A DNA stretch of 64,000 nucleotides from Pseudomonas fluorescens (GTDB lineage: Bacteria > Pseudomonadota > Gammaproteobacteria > Pseudomonadales > Pseudomonadaceae): assembly GCF_001902145.1 (NCBI RefSeq), contig NZ_MRST01000026.1, positions 302,342 through 366,341 of the forward strand. The letters are read 5' to 3'. The notes under the pieces were generated by a model, which worked only from the letters and a program-made list of their open reading frames with translations, did no database searches and had not been told where the DNA came from. The translations under genes were made by a program, and so were the position numbers. Each line of letters begins with the position of its first letter. Position 1 is the first letter of the stretch. This document shows positions 32,802-41,592 of the stretch, one piece after another.

Positions 32802-33950
32802 TTATGCAGGTTTCAGGCAGTAGTGTTCGATCAGTTCCCGCAATAGACGCACTGTAGGCGTCAAGCGTGACATTTCAAGGTATTCGCCAGGCTGGTGGGC
32901 GCAGGCAATATCGCCAGGGCCAAGCACCAGGGTTTCACACCCAAGGCGCTGAAGATAAGGCGCTTCGGTGCCGAACGCTACTGCTTCGGCACGATGACCG
33001 GTCAAACGTTCCGCCACCCGCACCAACTCGGCGTCTTCGGGCTGCTCGAAGGGTGGCACTTCGGGGAACAACGGCGCGTAGTCGATCTTGACCTTATGCC
33101 GCTCGGCCAGAGGTTCGAGCTTCTGGCGGATCGCGGCGCGCAGCACTTCGGGATCCATGCCCGGCAGGGGGCGCAGATCGAACTCCAACGAGCACTGGCC
33201 GCAGATGCGGTTGGGGTTGTCGCCGCCGTGAATGCAGCCGAAGTTCATCGTCGGCTGCGGCACGCTGAATTGCGCATTGCGATACTCGCGCTGCCACGCC
33301 AGACGCAGGCCGCGCAGTTCGCCGATGGCGTCATGCATGGCTTCCAGGGCGCTGTGGCCCAGGCTGGGGTCCGACGAGTGGCCGCTGCGCCCAAGGATCT
33401 CGATGCGCTCCATCATCACGCCTTTGTGCAGACGGATTGGCTTGAGCCCGGTCGGCTCGCCGATCACAGCTGCACGACCTAATGGACGCCCCGCCTCGGC
33501 CAGCGCACGGGCACCGGACATAGAGCTTTCCTCGTCACAGGTGGCAAGGATCAACAGCGGTTGCTTGAAGGGCTGGTCGAGCAGCGGCAACACCGCTTCG
33601 ATGACCAGGGCGAAAAAACCCTTCATGTCACAGCTGCCCAGCCCTACCCAGCGGCCATCGACCTCCGTCAGCTTGAGCGGGTCGGTTTTCCACAGCGCCG
33701 CGTCATACGGCACGGTATCGCTATGCCCCGCCAACACCAGGCCACCGGGGCCGCTGCCGAAACTGGCCAACAGGTTGAACTTGCCGGGGCTGACTTGTTG
33801 GATATCGATGGCAAAGCCCAGGTCGCCCAGCCAAGCGGCGAGCAGGTCGATCACCGGGCGGTTGCTCTGGTCGAGAGACGCCTGGGTGCAGCTCACCGAC
33901 GGTGCGGCGATCAAGGCGGCGAACTGCTCTTTCATGGACGGTAACGGCAT
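32802..33950 (-). CDS. argE: Acetylornithine deacetylase
   Basis: The 382-residue M20-family metallohydrolase removes acetate from N-acetylornithine. Metal-site motifs are LVLAGHSDTVPYD, the GSCDMKGFFA aspartate, and TCDEESSMSGA; FGTEAPYLQRLG and CAHQPGEYLE are further ligands. Pseudomonads also have the ArgJ recycling route, so its role may be partial. 133 nt separate it from argA. The start at 33950 follows GGGAG; M at 33935 is an alternative. Confidence 0.92.
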   Translation of the reverse strand: MPLPSMKEQFAALIAAPSVSCTQASLDQSNRPVIDLLAAWLGDLGFAIDIQQVSPGKFNLLASFGSGPGGLVLAGHSDTVPYDAALWKTDPLKLTEVDGRWVGLGSCDMKGFFALVIEAVLPLLDQPFKQPLLILATCDEESSMSGARALAEAGRPLGRAAVIGEPTGLKPIRLHKGVMMERIEILGRSGHSSDPSLGHSALEAMHDAIGELRGLRLAWQREYRNAQFSVPQPTMNFGCIHGGDNPNRICGQCSLEFDLRPLPGMDPEVLRAAIRQKLEPLAERHKVKIDYAPLFPEVPPFEQPEDAELVRVAERLTGHRAEAVAFGTEAPYLQRLGCETLVLGPGDIACAHQPGEYLEMSRLTPTVRLLRELIEHYCLKPA

Positions 33951-34108
33951 GCGCGGTCTCCCAACTTCCCGGATGAACCTCACTATAGAGGCATCTGCGC
34001 AACACAATAAACCGTTGCGGCACGTTGCCGGGCTCAGTCCTGTACACTGCACGACCTTGGCAGCCACACTTTTCCCCGGCTGCGCTCCCGATCCTGGATT
34101 TTCCGGCC

Positions 34109-35476
34109 ATGCAGAAAGAAACCGAAATCAAGCTACGCGTCAGCCGCGAAACACTCGCCGCGCTGCGTGAGCACCCGTTACTGAAAAAACGCAACAAAAG
34201 TGGCTGGGAACGCCGTGAGTTGATGAACCAGTACTTCGACACCCCCGAGCGTGACCTGGCCCAGGCCAAGGTTGCCCTGCGCCTGCGCAAGGACGGTGAC
34301 GACATCATCCAGACCCTCAAGACCCGTGGCCAAAGCGTCGCCGGCTTGTCGGAACGCAACGAATACAACTGGGACCTGCCCAAAGCCAAGCTCGATGTGA
34401 AGAAACTCGACGGCGAGTGCTGGCCCGAGCAACTGGCCGAGTTGGACAAAAAGACCCTCAAGCCGATCTTCACCACCGACTTCGTGCGTGAACGCGCCGA
34501 GATCGCTTGGGGCCGTGGCAAGGCCAAGGTGGTGATCGAAGCCGCCCTGGACCTGGGCCACGTGGTGGTCGGCAAGCAGAAAGAAGAAATCTGCGAGCTG
34601 GAACTGGAACTGCGCGAAGGTGAACCGGCAGCCCTGCTGGAGCTGGCCGCCGAGCTGGCCGCAACCCTGGCCCTGATGCCGTGCGACATTAGCAAGGCCG
34701 AACGCGGCTATCGCCTGTATGACGCCAGCAGCTACTCGCTGAGCCTGCCGGCGCCACAGATCCACGCCGAAATGCCATTGGACGACACCTTCGCCGCGAT
34801 CCTGTGGCACCTGCTGGGCAGCAGCCAGCGCCTGGCCGAGCAATACCGCTTCAATGGCCACTGGCGCCTGCTGCAGGACTGGGTCGAGAACCTCGGTGAA
34901 TTGCGCGCCCTGATCGGCAGCCTCGGCCAGGCCGCGCCGCGCCAATCCACCAGCGAACTGCGCAGCGCCCTGGATGCACTGCTGGAAGACTGGCGCCCGC
35001 TGGTCCAGGCCGGTGACGACGATGAAGACATTCGCAAAGCCGCGCCGGAACAGTTCATCGAAGAGCTGCAAGACGTGCGCTGGGGTCTGTTCTCACTCAA
35101 CCTCTCGCGCTGGTTGCTGGCTCGCACCTGGACGGCCGAACGTAACGTGCGTGGCAACCGTCAGGGCGCTGCACAAATTACCAACTGGCTGCCACGCCTG
35201 TTGGCCGATGACGCCGTCGCCCTGCAACTGCAGCGCTACCAGCAACAGCCGGAAGATCTGGCCGAGCAACTGCCGCGCATCGAACGCATCCAGGCCTGGC
35301 TGCACCATGCGCGCCATGTGGTGGACATTCCTGAACTGGACCGTTTGTATGGCGAGCTGAACAAGCTGGCGCACCTGGCCAACCAGCCGATTACCGATGA
35401 ATCGCTGGATGCGCGTATGCACCAGGCGATTGCGGTTTATCAGAATCGTGCCTGGAAGACTCTTCTGCGCCTGTAG
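34109..35476 (+). CDS. CYTH-CHAD domain inorganic triphosphatase
   Basis: The 455-residue protein begins with a CYTH domain (ETEIKLRV giving the ExExK signature, then YFDTPERDLAQAKVALRLRK), which forms the triphosphate tunnel. From about residue 215 a CHAD helical domain follows, rich in paired histidine/arginine helices (HLLGSSQRLAEQYRFNGHWRLL). YgiF-type proteins of this layout hydrolyse tripolyphosphate; CHAD domains bind polyphosphate. It is divergent from argE. Confidence 0.9.
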   Translation: MQKETEIKLRVSRETLAALREHPLLKKRNKSGWERRELMNQYFDTPERDLAQAKVALRLRKDGDDIIQTLKTRGQSVAGLSERNEYNWDLPKAKLDVKKLDGECWPEQLAELDKKTLKPIFTTDFVRERAEIAWGRGKAKVVIEAALDLGHVVVGKQKEEICELELELREGEPAALLELAAELAATLALMPCDISKAERGYRLYDASSYSLSLPAPQIHAEMPLDDTFAAILWHLLGSSQRLAEQYRFNGHWRLLQDWVENLGELRALIGSLGQAAPRQSTSELRSALDALLEDWRPLVQAGDDDEDIRKAAPEQFIEELQDVRWGLFSLNLSRWLLARTWTAERNVRGNRQGAAQITNWLPRLLADDAVALQLQRYQQQPEDLAEQLPRIERIQAWLHHARHVVDIPELDRLYGELNKLAHLANQPITDESLDARMHQAIAVYQNRAWKTLLRL

Positions 35477-35489
35477 GTCCAGTTACCCC

Positions 35490-35587
35490 GTAGGAGCGAG
35501 CTTGCTCGCGAAAAACCCGAGAGCGATGTGGGGAGCCAGGCTTCCCGCGTCATCGTTAACGATCTTCGCGAGCAAGCTCGCTCCTAC
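35490..35587. repeat. REP pair (gcgagcttgctcgcga type)
   Basis: Inverted arms lie between the convergent CYTH-CHAD and Lrp genes; the spacer ends catcgttaacgatcttcgcg, like the element at 11152. Confidence 0.9.
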
Positions 35588-35604
35588 AGTCAATGGCATG
35601 CCTG

Positions 35605-36075
35605 TCAGCGCAATACTGGCAGGCTGGTGGTGGACTTGATCTCCGACAGCGCCACAATCGAGTTTACCTCCTGAATCCCCGGCACCATCGACAACTTCTC
35701 GAAGAAAAACCGCTCGTACGCCTCGATATCCGAGGTGACGATACGCAGCAGAAAATCCACCGCTCCCATCAGCACATAGCACTCCAACACTTCCGGAAAC
35801 CCGCGAATCGCCTCGGTGAACTCAGTGAAATTGGAGCGACCGTGAGCGTTGAGTTTGACCTCGGCGAAAATCTGCGTGTTGAGCCCGATTTTCTTGCGGT
35901 CCAGCAGCGTGACCTGGCCGCGGATCACACCCTCCTCCTTGAGCCGCTGAATGCGCCGCCAACACGGCGACTGCGACAGGCCGACCTGTTCGGCAATCTG
36001 TGCACTGGAGAGCGAGGCATCCTCTTGCAGCAAGGCCAGGATGCGGCGGTCGTAGACGTCCAACTCACTGTGCAT
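35605..36075 (-). CDS. Lrp/AsnC-family transcriptional regulator
   Basis: The 156-residue regulator has an N-terminal winged helix-turn-helix (LDVYDRRILALLQEDASLSS, IAEQVGLSQSPCWRRIQRL) and a C-terminal RAM domain for amino-acid binding (YVLMGAVDFLLRIVTSDIEAYE). It is divergent from a small ACT-like gene and may control it. ATG at 36075 is given; 36087 is an in-frame alternative. Confidence 0.92.
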   Translation of the reverse strand: MHSELDVYDRRILALLQEDASLSSAQIAEQVGLSQSPCWRRIQRLKEEGVIRGQVTLLDRKKIGLNTQIFAEVKLNAHGRSNFTEFTEAIRGFPEVLECYVLMGAVDFLLRIVTSDIEAYERFFFEKLSMVPGIQEVNSIVALSEIKSTTSLPVLR

Positions 36076-36176
36076 AAACGTACCCATGTATAGGCTGATA
36101 TTGAATTGCTTAAGTCGATTTATCGCCAAACAGGCTCATTTTAGATAAGAAATCTCCCGAGGCGAATGTAAAAATT

Positions 36177-36196
36177 TCTCCAGTCGAAACTGGAGA
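36177..36196 (+). promoter_or_regulatory. Hairpin covering the ribosome site of the ACT-like gene
   Basis: tctccagtcgaaactggaga forms an 8-bp stem with a CGAA loop. The Shine-Dalgarno GGAG (36192-36195) lies wholly inside the 3' arm, 7 nt before the ATG. Upstream aatctcc (36151-36157) can also pair with ggagatt. Confidence 0.6.
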
Positions 36197-36202
36197 TTCA
36201 GC

Positions 36203-36541
36203 ATGCATGCCGTCGAAACCGCCTACCCCGCCACCCGCGCCGATGCGTGGGCCGCCAATAGCAGCCACTGCCAGGCGCACTATCGCATCGTCGCCGAGGC
36301 TGAACCGGACGTGCTGTGCCGGGTGCTGAACTACTTCGCGCTGCAATTGCTCACGCCCACCCAGGTCAGCATGAACCGGGAAGCCGACCTGCTGAGCATC
36401 GATATCGTGATGACCGGCCTGAGCTGGCACCGCGCCCAGGTGATCGGTGAAAAGATTCGAAACCTGATCAGCGTCTGCACCCTGGAGCTGTGGTCAGCTG
36501 ATTCCGAGCGGCCTCAAGCGTTGGCAGCGATGGCGCAGTAA
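36203..36541 (+). CDS. Small ACT-domain-like protein
   Basis: The 112-residue product has a beta-alpha-beta-beta-alpha-beta pattern (HYRIVAEAEPDVLCRVLNYF, QVSMNREADLLSIDIVMTGL, HRAQVIGEKIRNLISVCTLEL) resembling a single ACT domain. No enzyme domain is attached. ACT domains bind amino acids, and its divergent partner is an Lrp regulator, so a sensor or regulatory subunit is possible. I do not recognise a specific family name. Confidence 0.75.
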   Translation: MHAVETAYPATRADAWAANSSHCQAHYRIVAEAEPDVLCRVLNYFALQLLTPTQVSMNREADLLSIDIVMTGLSWHRAQVIGEKIRNLISVCTLELWSADSERPQALAAMAQ

Positions 36542-36622
36542 AAACCGGCAATACACGCGCCAGCAGGATCTTCAGCGGCTGGCTAGCCTGGGATTACCCC
36601 CCAAGCCCCCAGGAAAGCCTGC

Positions 36623-38317
36623 ATGCACGCCGCCGCTCACGATCACCCCTTGGAACTGCAGCAATTGTTGCCGGCGCTGGTCGAGCAAGGGCTGATCACG
36701 GCGCAGGCGGCGCAAAAGGTATCACCAGCGTCCGGCAGCCAGCATCCCTTGGAATGCATCGCAGCCCAGGGCCTTTGCCTTGAGACCTTGACACAATGGC
36801 TGGCCCGGCAGGTAGGCCAGCCTTACCTGCGCATCGACCCATTGAAGATTGATGTGGCAGCCGTGGTGCCCTTGATGTCCCATGCCTTTGCCCAGCGCCA
36901 CGGCATTCTTGCAGTCGCCGTCGATGCCTGCAGCGTGACGATCGCCAGTGCCCAACCCCATGTCACCACCTGGGAAGCCGGGCTGTCCCAGGTGCTCAGA
37001 CGCACGATCAAGCGCGTGGTTGCCAACCCCAGCGATATCCAGCGCTCTATCAACGAGTTTTACCGTTTAGCCAAGTCCGTCAGCGGTGCGGATCAAAAGA
37101 TGACGACGCCTGGCAATGTCGACTTGCTCAGCCTCGGCGCCAGCGACAAGGAGCCGGATGCCAACGACGCGCATATCGTCAACATCGTCGACTGGCTGCT
37201 GCAATACGCCTTTGGCCAACGAGCCAGCGATATCCATATCGAGCCCTGCCGCGACCAGGGTCGGGTGCGCTTTCGCATTGATGGGCTGCTGCATGACGTC
37301 TATCAATTTCCCCCGCAGGTCACCATGGCCGTAGTCAGCCGCCTGAAAAGCCTGGGGCGAATGAACGTGGCCGAAAAACGCAAACCCCAGGATGGCCGCG
37401 TCAAGACCAGGAACCCTGCGGGTGTCGAAGTGGAATTGCGGCTTTCGACCCTGCCCACGGCATTCGGCGAAAAGCTGGTGATGCGAATTTTCGACCCACA
37501 GGTGCTGCTCAAGGATTTTGATCAGTTGGGTTTGTCCAACGCCGACCAGCAGCGCTGGCACGCCATGACGCGACGCAGCCACGGCATCATCCTAGTCACC
37601 GGCCCCACCGGCTCAGGCAAGACCAGCACCCTCTACGCCACCCTCAGGCAACTGGCGACCCGCGAGGTCAACCTGTGCACGGTGGAAGACCCGATTGAAA
37701 TGGTCGAGCCGGCCTTCAACCAGATGCAGGTCCAGCACAACATCGACCTCACGTTCGCCAGCGGCATCCGCGCCCTGCTGCGCCAGGACCCGGACATCAT
37801 CATGATCGGCGAAATCCGCGACCAGGAGACCGCAGAGATGGCTATCCAGGCCGCGCTGACCGGGCACCTGGTGCTCTCGACCCTGCACACCAACGATGCA
37901 CCCAGTGCTATCAGCCGCTTGCAGGAGCTGGGCATTGCTCACTATTTGATCAAAGCCACGCTCATAGGCGTGATGGCGCAGCGCCTGGTGCGGCTTCTGT
38001 GCAGCCACTGCATGCGCCCGCTGGGCCAGGAGGACGCTGGAGGCTGCGAAGCCGTCGGCTGTGCGCAATGCCGTGACAGCGGTTATCGAGGCCGGGCCGG
38101 GCTGTATGAAATCATGCTCATGGACCCGACACTCCAGGCGCTGGTCACCCCGGGTGCGGACGTGCAAGCCCTGCGCCGTGAGGCACTGGCACAAGGCATG
38201 AGCAGCCTGCGCATGGCCGGCATCGAGAAAGTGAAGGCCGGCCTGACCACGATGACGGAGGTATTGCGGGTCACACCAGGGGATTCAGAAACAAATCCTT
38301 TGTTTGTTAGGCCATGA
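36623..38317 (+). CDS. GspE/PilB-type secretion ATPase, orphan
   Basis: The 564-residue hexameric ATPase has an N-terminal T2SSE domain, Walker A GPTGSGKT at 327-334, the Asp box VEDPIEM, Walker B IIMIGEIRD, the His box TGHLVLSTLHTNDAP, and a zinc-binding tetracysteine with C460/C463 (CSHC) and a second pair in VGCAQC. Such ATPases extend pseudopili or type IV pili. No other secretion genes are near. The same orphan ATPase, as I recall, lies in this neighbourhood in P. aeruginosa (PA5210). Its partners are unknown. Confidence 0.9.
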   Translation: MHAAAHDHPLELQQLLPALVEQGLITAQAAQKVSPASGSQHPLECIAAQGLCLETLTQWLARQVGQPYLRIDPLKIDVAAVVPLMSHAFAQRHGILAVAVDACSVTIASAQPHVTTWEAGLSQVLRRTIKRVVANPSDIQRSINEFYRLAKSVSGADQKMTTPGNVDLLSLGASDKEPDANDAHIVNIVDWLLQYAFGQRASDIHIEPCRDQGRVRFRIDGLLHDVYQFPPQVTMAVVSRLKSLGRMNVAEKRKPQDGRVKTRNPAGVEVELRLSTLPTAFGEKLVMRIFDPQVLLKDFDQLGLSNADQQRWHAMTRRSHGIILVTGPTGSGKTSTLYATLRQLATREVNLCTVEDPIEMVEPAFNQMQVQHNIDLTFASGIRALLRQDPDIIMIGEIRDQETAEMAIQAALTGHLVLSTLHTNDAPSAISRLQELGIAHYLIKATLIGVMAQRLVRLLCSHCMRPLGQEDAGGCEAVGCAQCRDSGYRGRAGLYEIMLMDPTLQALVTPGADVQALRREALAQGMSSLRMAGIEKVKAGLTTMTEVLRVTPGDSETNPLFVRP

Positions 38318-38393
38318 AACCGTCCTTATCCGTGACCAGACCGTTACAATCGGCCTAATGTCGTTCACTGACACCTTCAGATAGGGAATCGCT

Positions 38394-39314
38394 ATGCAGA
38401 TCGGAACCGTACTGCTTCTTTTCGTAGGCTTGGCCATCGCCATCCTCTTCATGGGATTCAAAGTGGTGCCCCAGGGCTACCAATGGACCGTCGAACGTTT
38501 CGGCCGCTACACCAACACTTTAAAACCCGGCCTGAATATCATCATCCCGGTCATGGACCGCATCGGTCGCAAGATCAACGTGATGGAAAGCGTGCTGGAT
38601 ATCCCGCCTCAAGAAGTCATCACCGCCGACAATGCCACCGTGCAGATCGATGCCGTGTGCTTCTTCCAAGTGGTCAACACCGCCCAGGCCGCCTATGAGG
38701 TCAACAACCTCGAACATGCTATCCGCAACCTGCTGCAGACCAATATCCGTACCGTACTCGGCTCCATGGAACTGGACGCCATGCTGAGCCAGCGTGACGG
38801 CATCAACGAAAAACTCCTGCGCACCGTGGATGAAGCCACTGCGCCATGGGGCATCAAGATCACCCGCATCGAAATCAAGGACATCAGCCCTCCCGCCGAC
38901 CTGATGGCCGCCATGTCCGGCCAAATGAAAGCCGAGCGGATCAAGCGTGCACAGATCCTCGAAGCAGAGGGCCTGCGTGCTTCGGCGATCCTGACAGCAG
39001 AAGGCAAAAAGCAGGCGCAAATCCTTGAAGCCGAAGGCAGCCGCCAGGCAGCGTTCCTGGAATCCGAGGCACGCGAGCGCCAGGCCGAAGCCGAAGCGCG
39101 GGCGACACAAGTGGTGTCCGAAGCCATTGCGTCGGGCAACGTGCAAGCGGTGAACTACTTCGTCGCGCAAAAATACATCGACGCCCTGGGCAAACTCGCC
39201 TCGGCCAACAACAGCAAGGTCATATTGATGCCGCTGGAAGCCAGCCAGGTGATTGGCGCCGTGGGTGGTATCGGCGAGATCGTCAAAGCCACTTTCGACA
39301 ACAAGAAAGGCTGA
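38394..39314 (+). CDS. SPFH/Band 7 membrane protein (QmcA-like)
   Basis: The 306-residue protein has one N-terminal membrane helix (TVLLLFVGLAIAILFMGF), then a Band 7 domain (VPQGYQWTVERFGRYTNTLKPGLN, ITADNATVQIDAVCFF) and a charged alanine/glutamate coiled coil (about 190-250) with repeats of the type ILEAEGxR. It forms membrane scaffolds that usually pair with an NfeD protein, encoded next. Confidence 0.93.
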   Translation: MQIGTVLLLFVGLAIAILFMGFKVVPQGYQWTVERFGRYTNTLKPGLNIIIPVMDRIGRKINVMESVLDIPPQEVITADNATVQIDAVCFFQVVNTAQAAYEVNNLEHAIRNLLQTNIRTVLGSMELDAMLSQRDGINEKLLRTVDEATAPWGIKITRIEIKDISPPADLMAAMSGQMKAERIKRAQILEAEGLRASAILTAEGKKQAQILEAEGSRQAAFLESEARERQAEAEARATQVVSEAIASGNVQAVNYFVAQKYIDALGKLASANNSKVILMPLEASQVIGAVGGIGEIVKATFDNKKG

Positions 39315-39324
39315 GGCCATCACC

Positions 39325-39771
39325 ATGTGGGACTTCCTGCTGCATTTGTCGTTCTGGGACTGGTTGGCGCTGGGCACCGTGCTGTTGATTCTCGAGGTGT
39401 TCGGTGCCGGAGGCTACCTGCTCTGGATGGGCATCGCCGCCGCAGCCGTGGGCGTGATCAAGTTCCTGTTCCCACCGCTGGGGCTGGAATGGCAACTTCT
39501 GCTGTTTGCGGTGTTGTCGATACTGACCGCCGTGTACTGGTGGAAACGCCAACGCAGCAGTGCCAAGGCCAGCGACCAACCGGGGTTGAACGAGCGCGGT
39601 TCAGAGTTGGTGGGGCGCACTTTCATGGTGCATCAAGCCATTGTGGACGGTCGCGGCAAGGTCAAAGTCGGCGATGGCGTGTGGATGGTCACCGGTGCAG
39701 ACGCCCCGGTGGGCGCTCAAGTCCGCGTGGTTGGCCAGGATGGGGTGATTCTAAAGGTTGAAACTGTTTAG
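39325..39771 (+). CDS. NfeD-family membrane protein
   Basis: The 148-residue protein has two or three N-terminal membrane helices (residues about 10-75) and a C-terminal OB-fold NfeD domain (ELVGRTFMVHQAIVDGRGKVKVGDGVW). It starts 10 nt after the stop of the SPFH gene; the pair is a conserved membrane-scaffold module. The start at 39325 follows GAGG-like bases at the end of the SPFH gene. Confidence 0.92.
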   Translation: MWDFLLHLSFWDWLALGTVLLILEVFGAGGYLLWMGIAAAAVGVIKFLFPPLGLEWQLLLFAVLSILTAVYWWKRQRSSAKASDQPGLNERGSELVGRTFMVHQAIVDGRGKVKVGDGVWMVTGADAPVGAQVRVVGQDGVILKVETV

Positions 39772-39839
39772 TCAGTGATGGAACTGGATCGGGTTAACTA
39801 CAATCAAAACGTACAGATAACCCACCGGAGTCACCCATC

Positions 39840-40154
39840 ATGCGTCTCAAATATGCTGTCGCAACCCTCGCTGTGCTTTCCCTACCTGTCGGCTCAGCCA
39901 TGGCCGATAGCTTCTGGCGTAATGTCATCTCGTCGGGCGCCACCACTGGCTCGACTTACCTGACGTTCAAGGACCACAAGCTGGTGGTCGCCGCCCAGGA
40001 CGACGCGGGCAGCTTCGTCGCCAGCGACGGCGGCATTCGCGGCCCGTATCTGGAAGCGGCCATGCAGAAGGTCCGCGCCGATAACCCTGGCCTCCAAGCC
40101 ACGGACATGGAACTGGCTAACGCCATCCTGGCGAAGAATGCTGTAACCGAGTAA
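39840..40154 (+). CDS. Secreted DUF2388 protein
   Basis: The 104-residue product has a signal peptide (MRLKYAVATLAVLSLPVGSA) and the DUF2388 pattern SFWRNVISSGATTGSTYLTFKDHK with DDAGSFVASDGGIRGPYLEAA. The family is known mainly from Pseudomonas and has no assigned function. A strong terminator follows. Confidence 0.9.
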   Translation: MRLKYAVATLAVLSLPVGSAMADSFWRNVISSGATTGSTYLTFKDHKLVVAAQDDAGSFVASDGGIRGPYLEAAMQKVRADNPGLQATDMELANAILAKNAVTE

Positions 40155-40165
40155 CAACTGCCTTC

Positions 40166-40200
40166 ATAAAAAATGCCGCTTTCTCAAGCGGCATTTTTTT
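40166..40200 (+). terminator. Rho-independent terminator of the DUF2388 gene
   Basis: The stem aatgccgctt / aagcggcatt with a TCTC loop is followed by seven T. Confidence 0.92.
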
Positions 40201-40318
40201 GCCTGCTGCATGACGAATCGTTCATGGATGACAGGCTATATTCAGTCTCACCGTGCAACCATGCCCTACTGACACGCCTACTTTTCATCGCCTACCCGAA
40301 ACGGATGCCTTCTTCGTC

Positions 40319-41464
40319 ATGAGCCAACAGCCCTTCCTGCCGTTTTCCAAACCGACCATTGATGAAGCCACCATTTCGGCGGTCGGCGATGTTCTGCGTT
40401 CCGGCTGGATCACCAGCGGACCAAAGGTGCAGGCGTTCGAAGCACAGCTCTCGGACTATTTTGGCGGCCGTCCGGTGCGCACCTTCAACTCGGGCACCTG
40501 CACCATGGAGATCGCCTTGCGCATCGCCGGGATCGGGCCAGGGGATGAAGTCATCACCACCCCAATCTCCTGGGTTGCCACGGCCAACGTGATTCTCGAA
40601 GTCGGCGCCACTCCCGTCTTTGCCGACATCGACCCGGTGACGCGCAATATCGACCTGGCCCAGGTAGAAGCTGCCATTACCCCGCGCACCAGGGCGATCA
40701 TCCCGGTCTACCTGGCCGGCTTGCCCCTGGATATGCCGATGCTCTACGCGCTGGCCAACAAGTACAACCTGCGCATTGTCGAAGATGCCGCCCAGGCCCT
40801 GGGTTCCAGCTGGGATGGAGAACGCATCGGCGCAACCGGCGACTTCGTGTCCTTCAGCTTCCAGGCGAACAAGAACATCACGTCGTCCGAAGGCGGCTGC
40901 CTGGTGTTGAACAATGCCGAGGAGGCCCGTCTGGCAGAGAAGTACCGACTGCAAGGCGTCACCCGCAGCGGCTTCGATGGCCTGGATGTGGATGTGCTGG
41001 GTGGCAAGTTCAACATGACCGACATTGCCGCCGCCATCGGCCTGGGGCAATTTGCGCACATCGAGAAGATCACCGCACATCGTCAGAACCTGGCACGGCA
41101 CTACTTCAAATGCTTGGGCAGCGATTTCGAAGCTCAGTACGGCGCGCAACTGCCGCCGGCCGACTTCGAAAACAGCAACTGGCACCTGTTCCAACTGGTG
41201 TTGCCGGAACGCCAGGATGGCCTGCCGGCCCGTGCGACATTCATGGAACAGATGCAGGCCCACGGCGTGGGTATCGGCTATCACTACCCCCCGATTCATC
41301 TGCTGAGCCTGTATCGGGCACAGGGTTTCAAGGAAGGCATGTTCCCGGTGGCGGAGCGTGTTGGGCGTTTGATCGTGTCGTTGCCGATGTTCACAGCGAT
41401 GACAGAGGCGGATGTGGAGCGGGCTGTAGCGGCGGTTAAAACCGTACTGAACACTCAAGGTTGA
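40319..41464 (+). CDS. DegT/DnrJ/EryC1/StrS (ArnB-type) sugar aminotransferase
   Basis: The 381-residue PLP enzyme has the family opening FLPFSKPTIDEATISAVGDV, RSGWITSGPKVQAFE, VEDAAQALGSSWDGE and the catalytic lysine in FQANKNITSSEGG. Closest in pattern are ArnB-like aminotransferases that act on nucleotide-linked keto-sugars. No other arn or O-antigen genes are nearby, so the substrate is open. It is convergent with gcvH. ATG at 40319 has no strong ribosome site. Confidence 0.88.
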   Translation: MSQQPFLPFSKPTIDEATISAVGDVLRSGWITSGPKVQAFEAQLSDYFGGRPVRTFNSGTCTMEIALRIAGIGPGDEVITTPISWVATANVILEVGATPVFADIDPVTRNIDLAQVEAAITPRTRAIIPVYLAGLPLDMPMLYALANKYNLRIVEDAAQALGSSWDGERIGATGDFVSFSFQANKNITSSEGGCLVLNNAEEARLAEKYRLQGVTRSGFDGLDVDVLGGKFNMTDIAAAIGLGQFAHIEKITAHRQNLARHYFKCLGSDFEAQYGAQLPPADFENSNWHLFQLVLPERQDGLPARATFMEQMQAHGVGIGYHYPPIHLLSLYRAQGFKEGMFPVAERVGRLIVSLPMFTAMTEADVERAVAAVKTVLNTQG

Positions 41465-41474
41465 TGCAGTACAG

Positions 41475-41563
41475 TGTGGGAGCGGGCTTGCTCGCGAATG
41501 CGGTGGTTCAGTCATTGATGTATTGACTGACACTCCGCATTCGCGAGCAAGCCCGCTCCCACA
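41475..41563. repeat. REP pair (gcgggcttgctcgcga type)
   Basis: Inverted arms lie between the convergent DegT and gcvH genes. The spacer matches that at 31250 almost exactly (cagtcattgatgtattgact). Confidence 0.9.
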
Positions 41564-41592
41564 TTAGCCCGCGCCTGTATTGGGGCAGGCGT

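Noticed and set aside
11152..35587. CRISPR-like reading of the repeated palindromes
   Set aside because: Copies are scattered singly between genes, are inverted pairs and share spacers; there is no array and no cas gene.
36623..38317. A type II secretion locus around the GspE gene
   Set aside because: No pseudopilin, secretin or inner-membrane platform gene is in the window.
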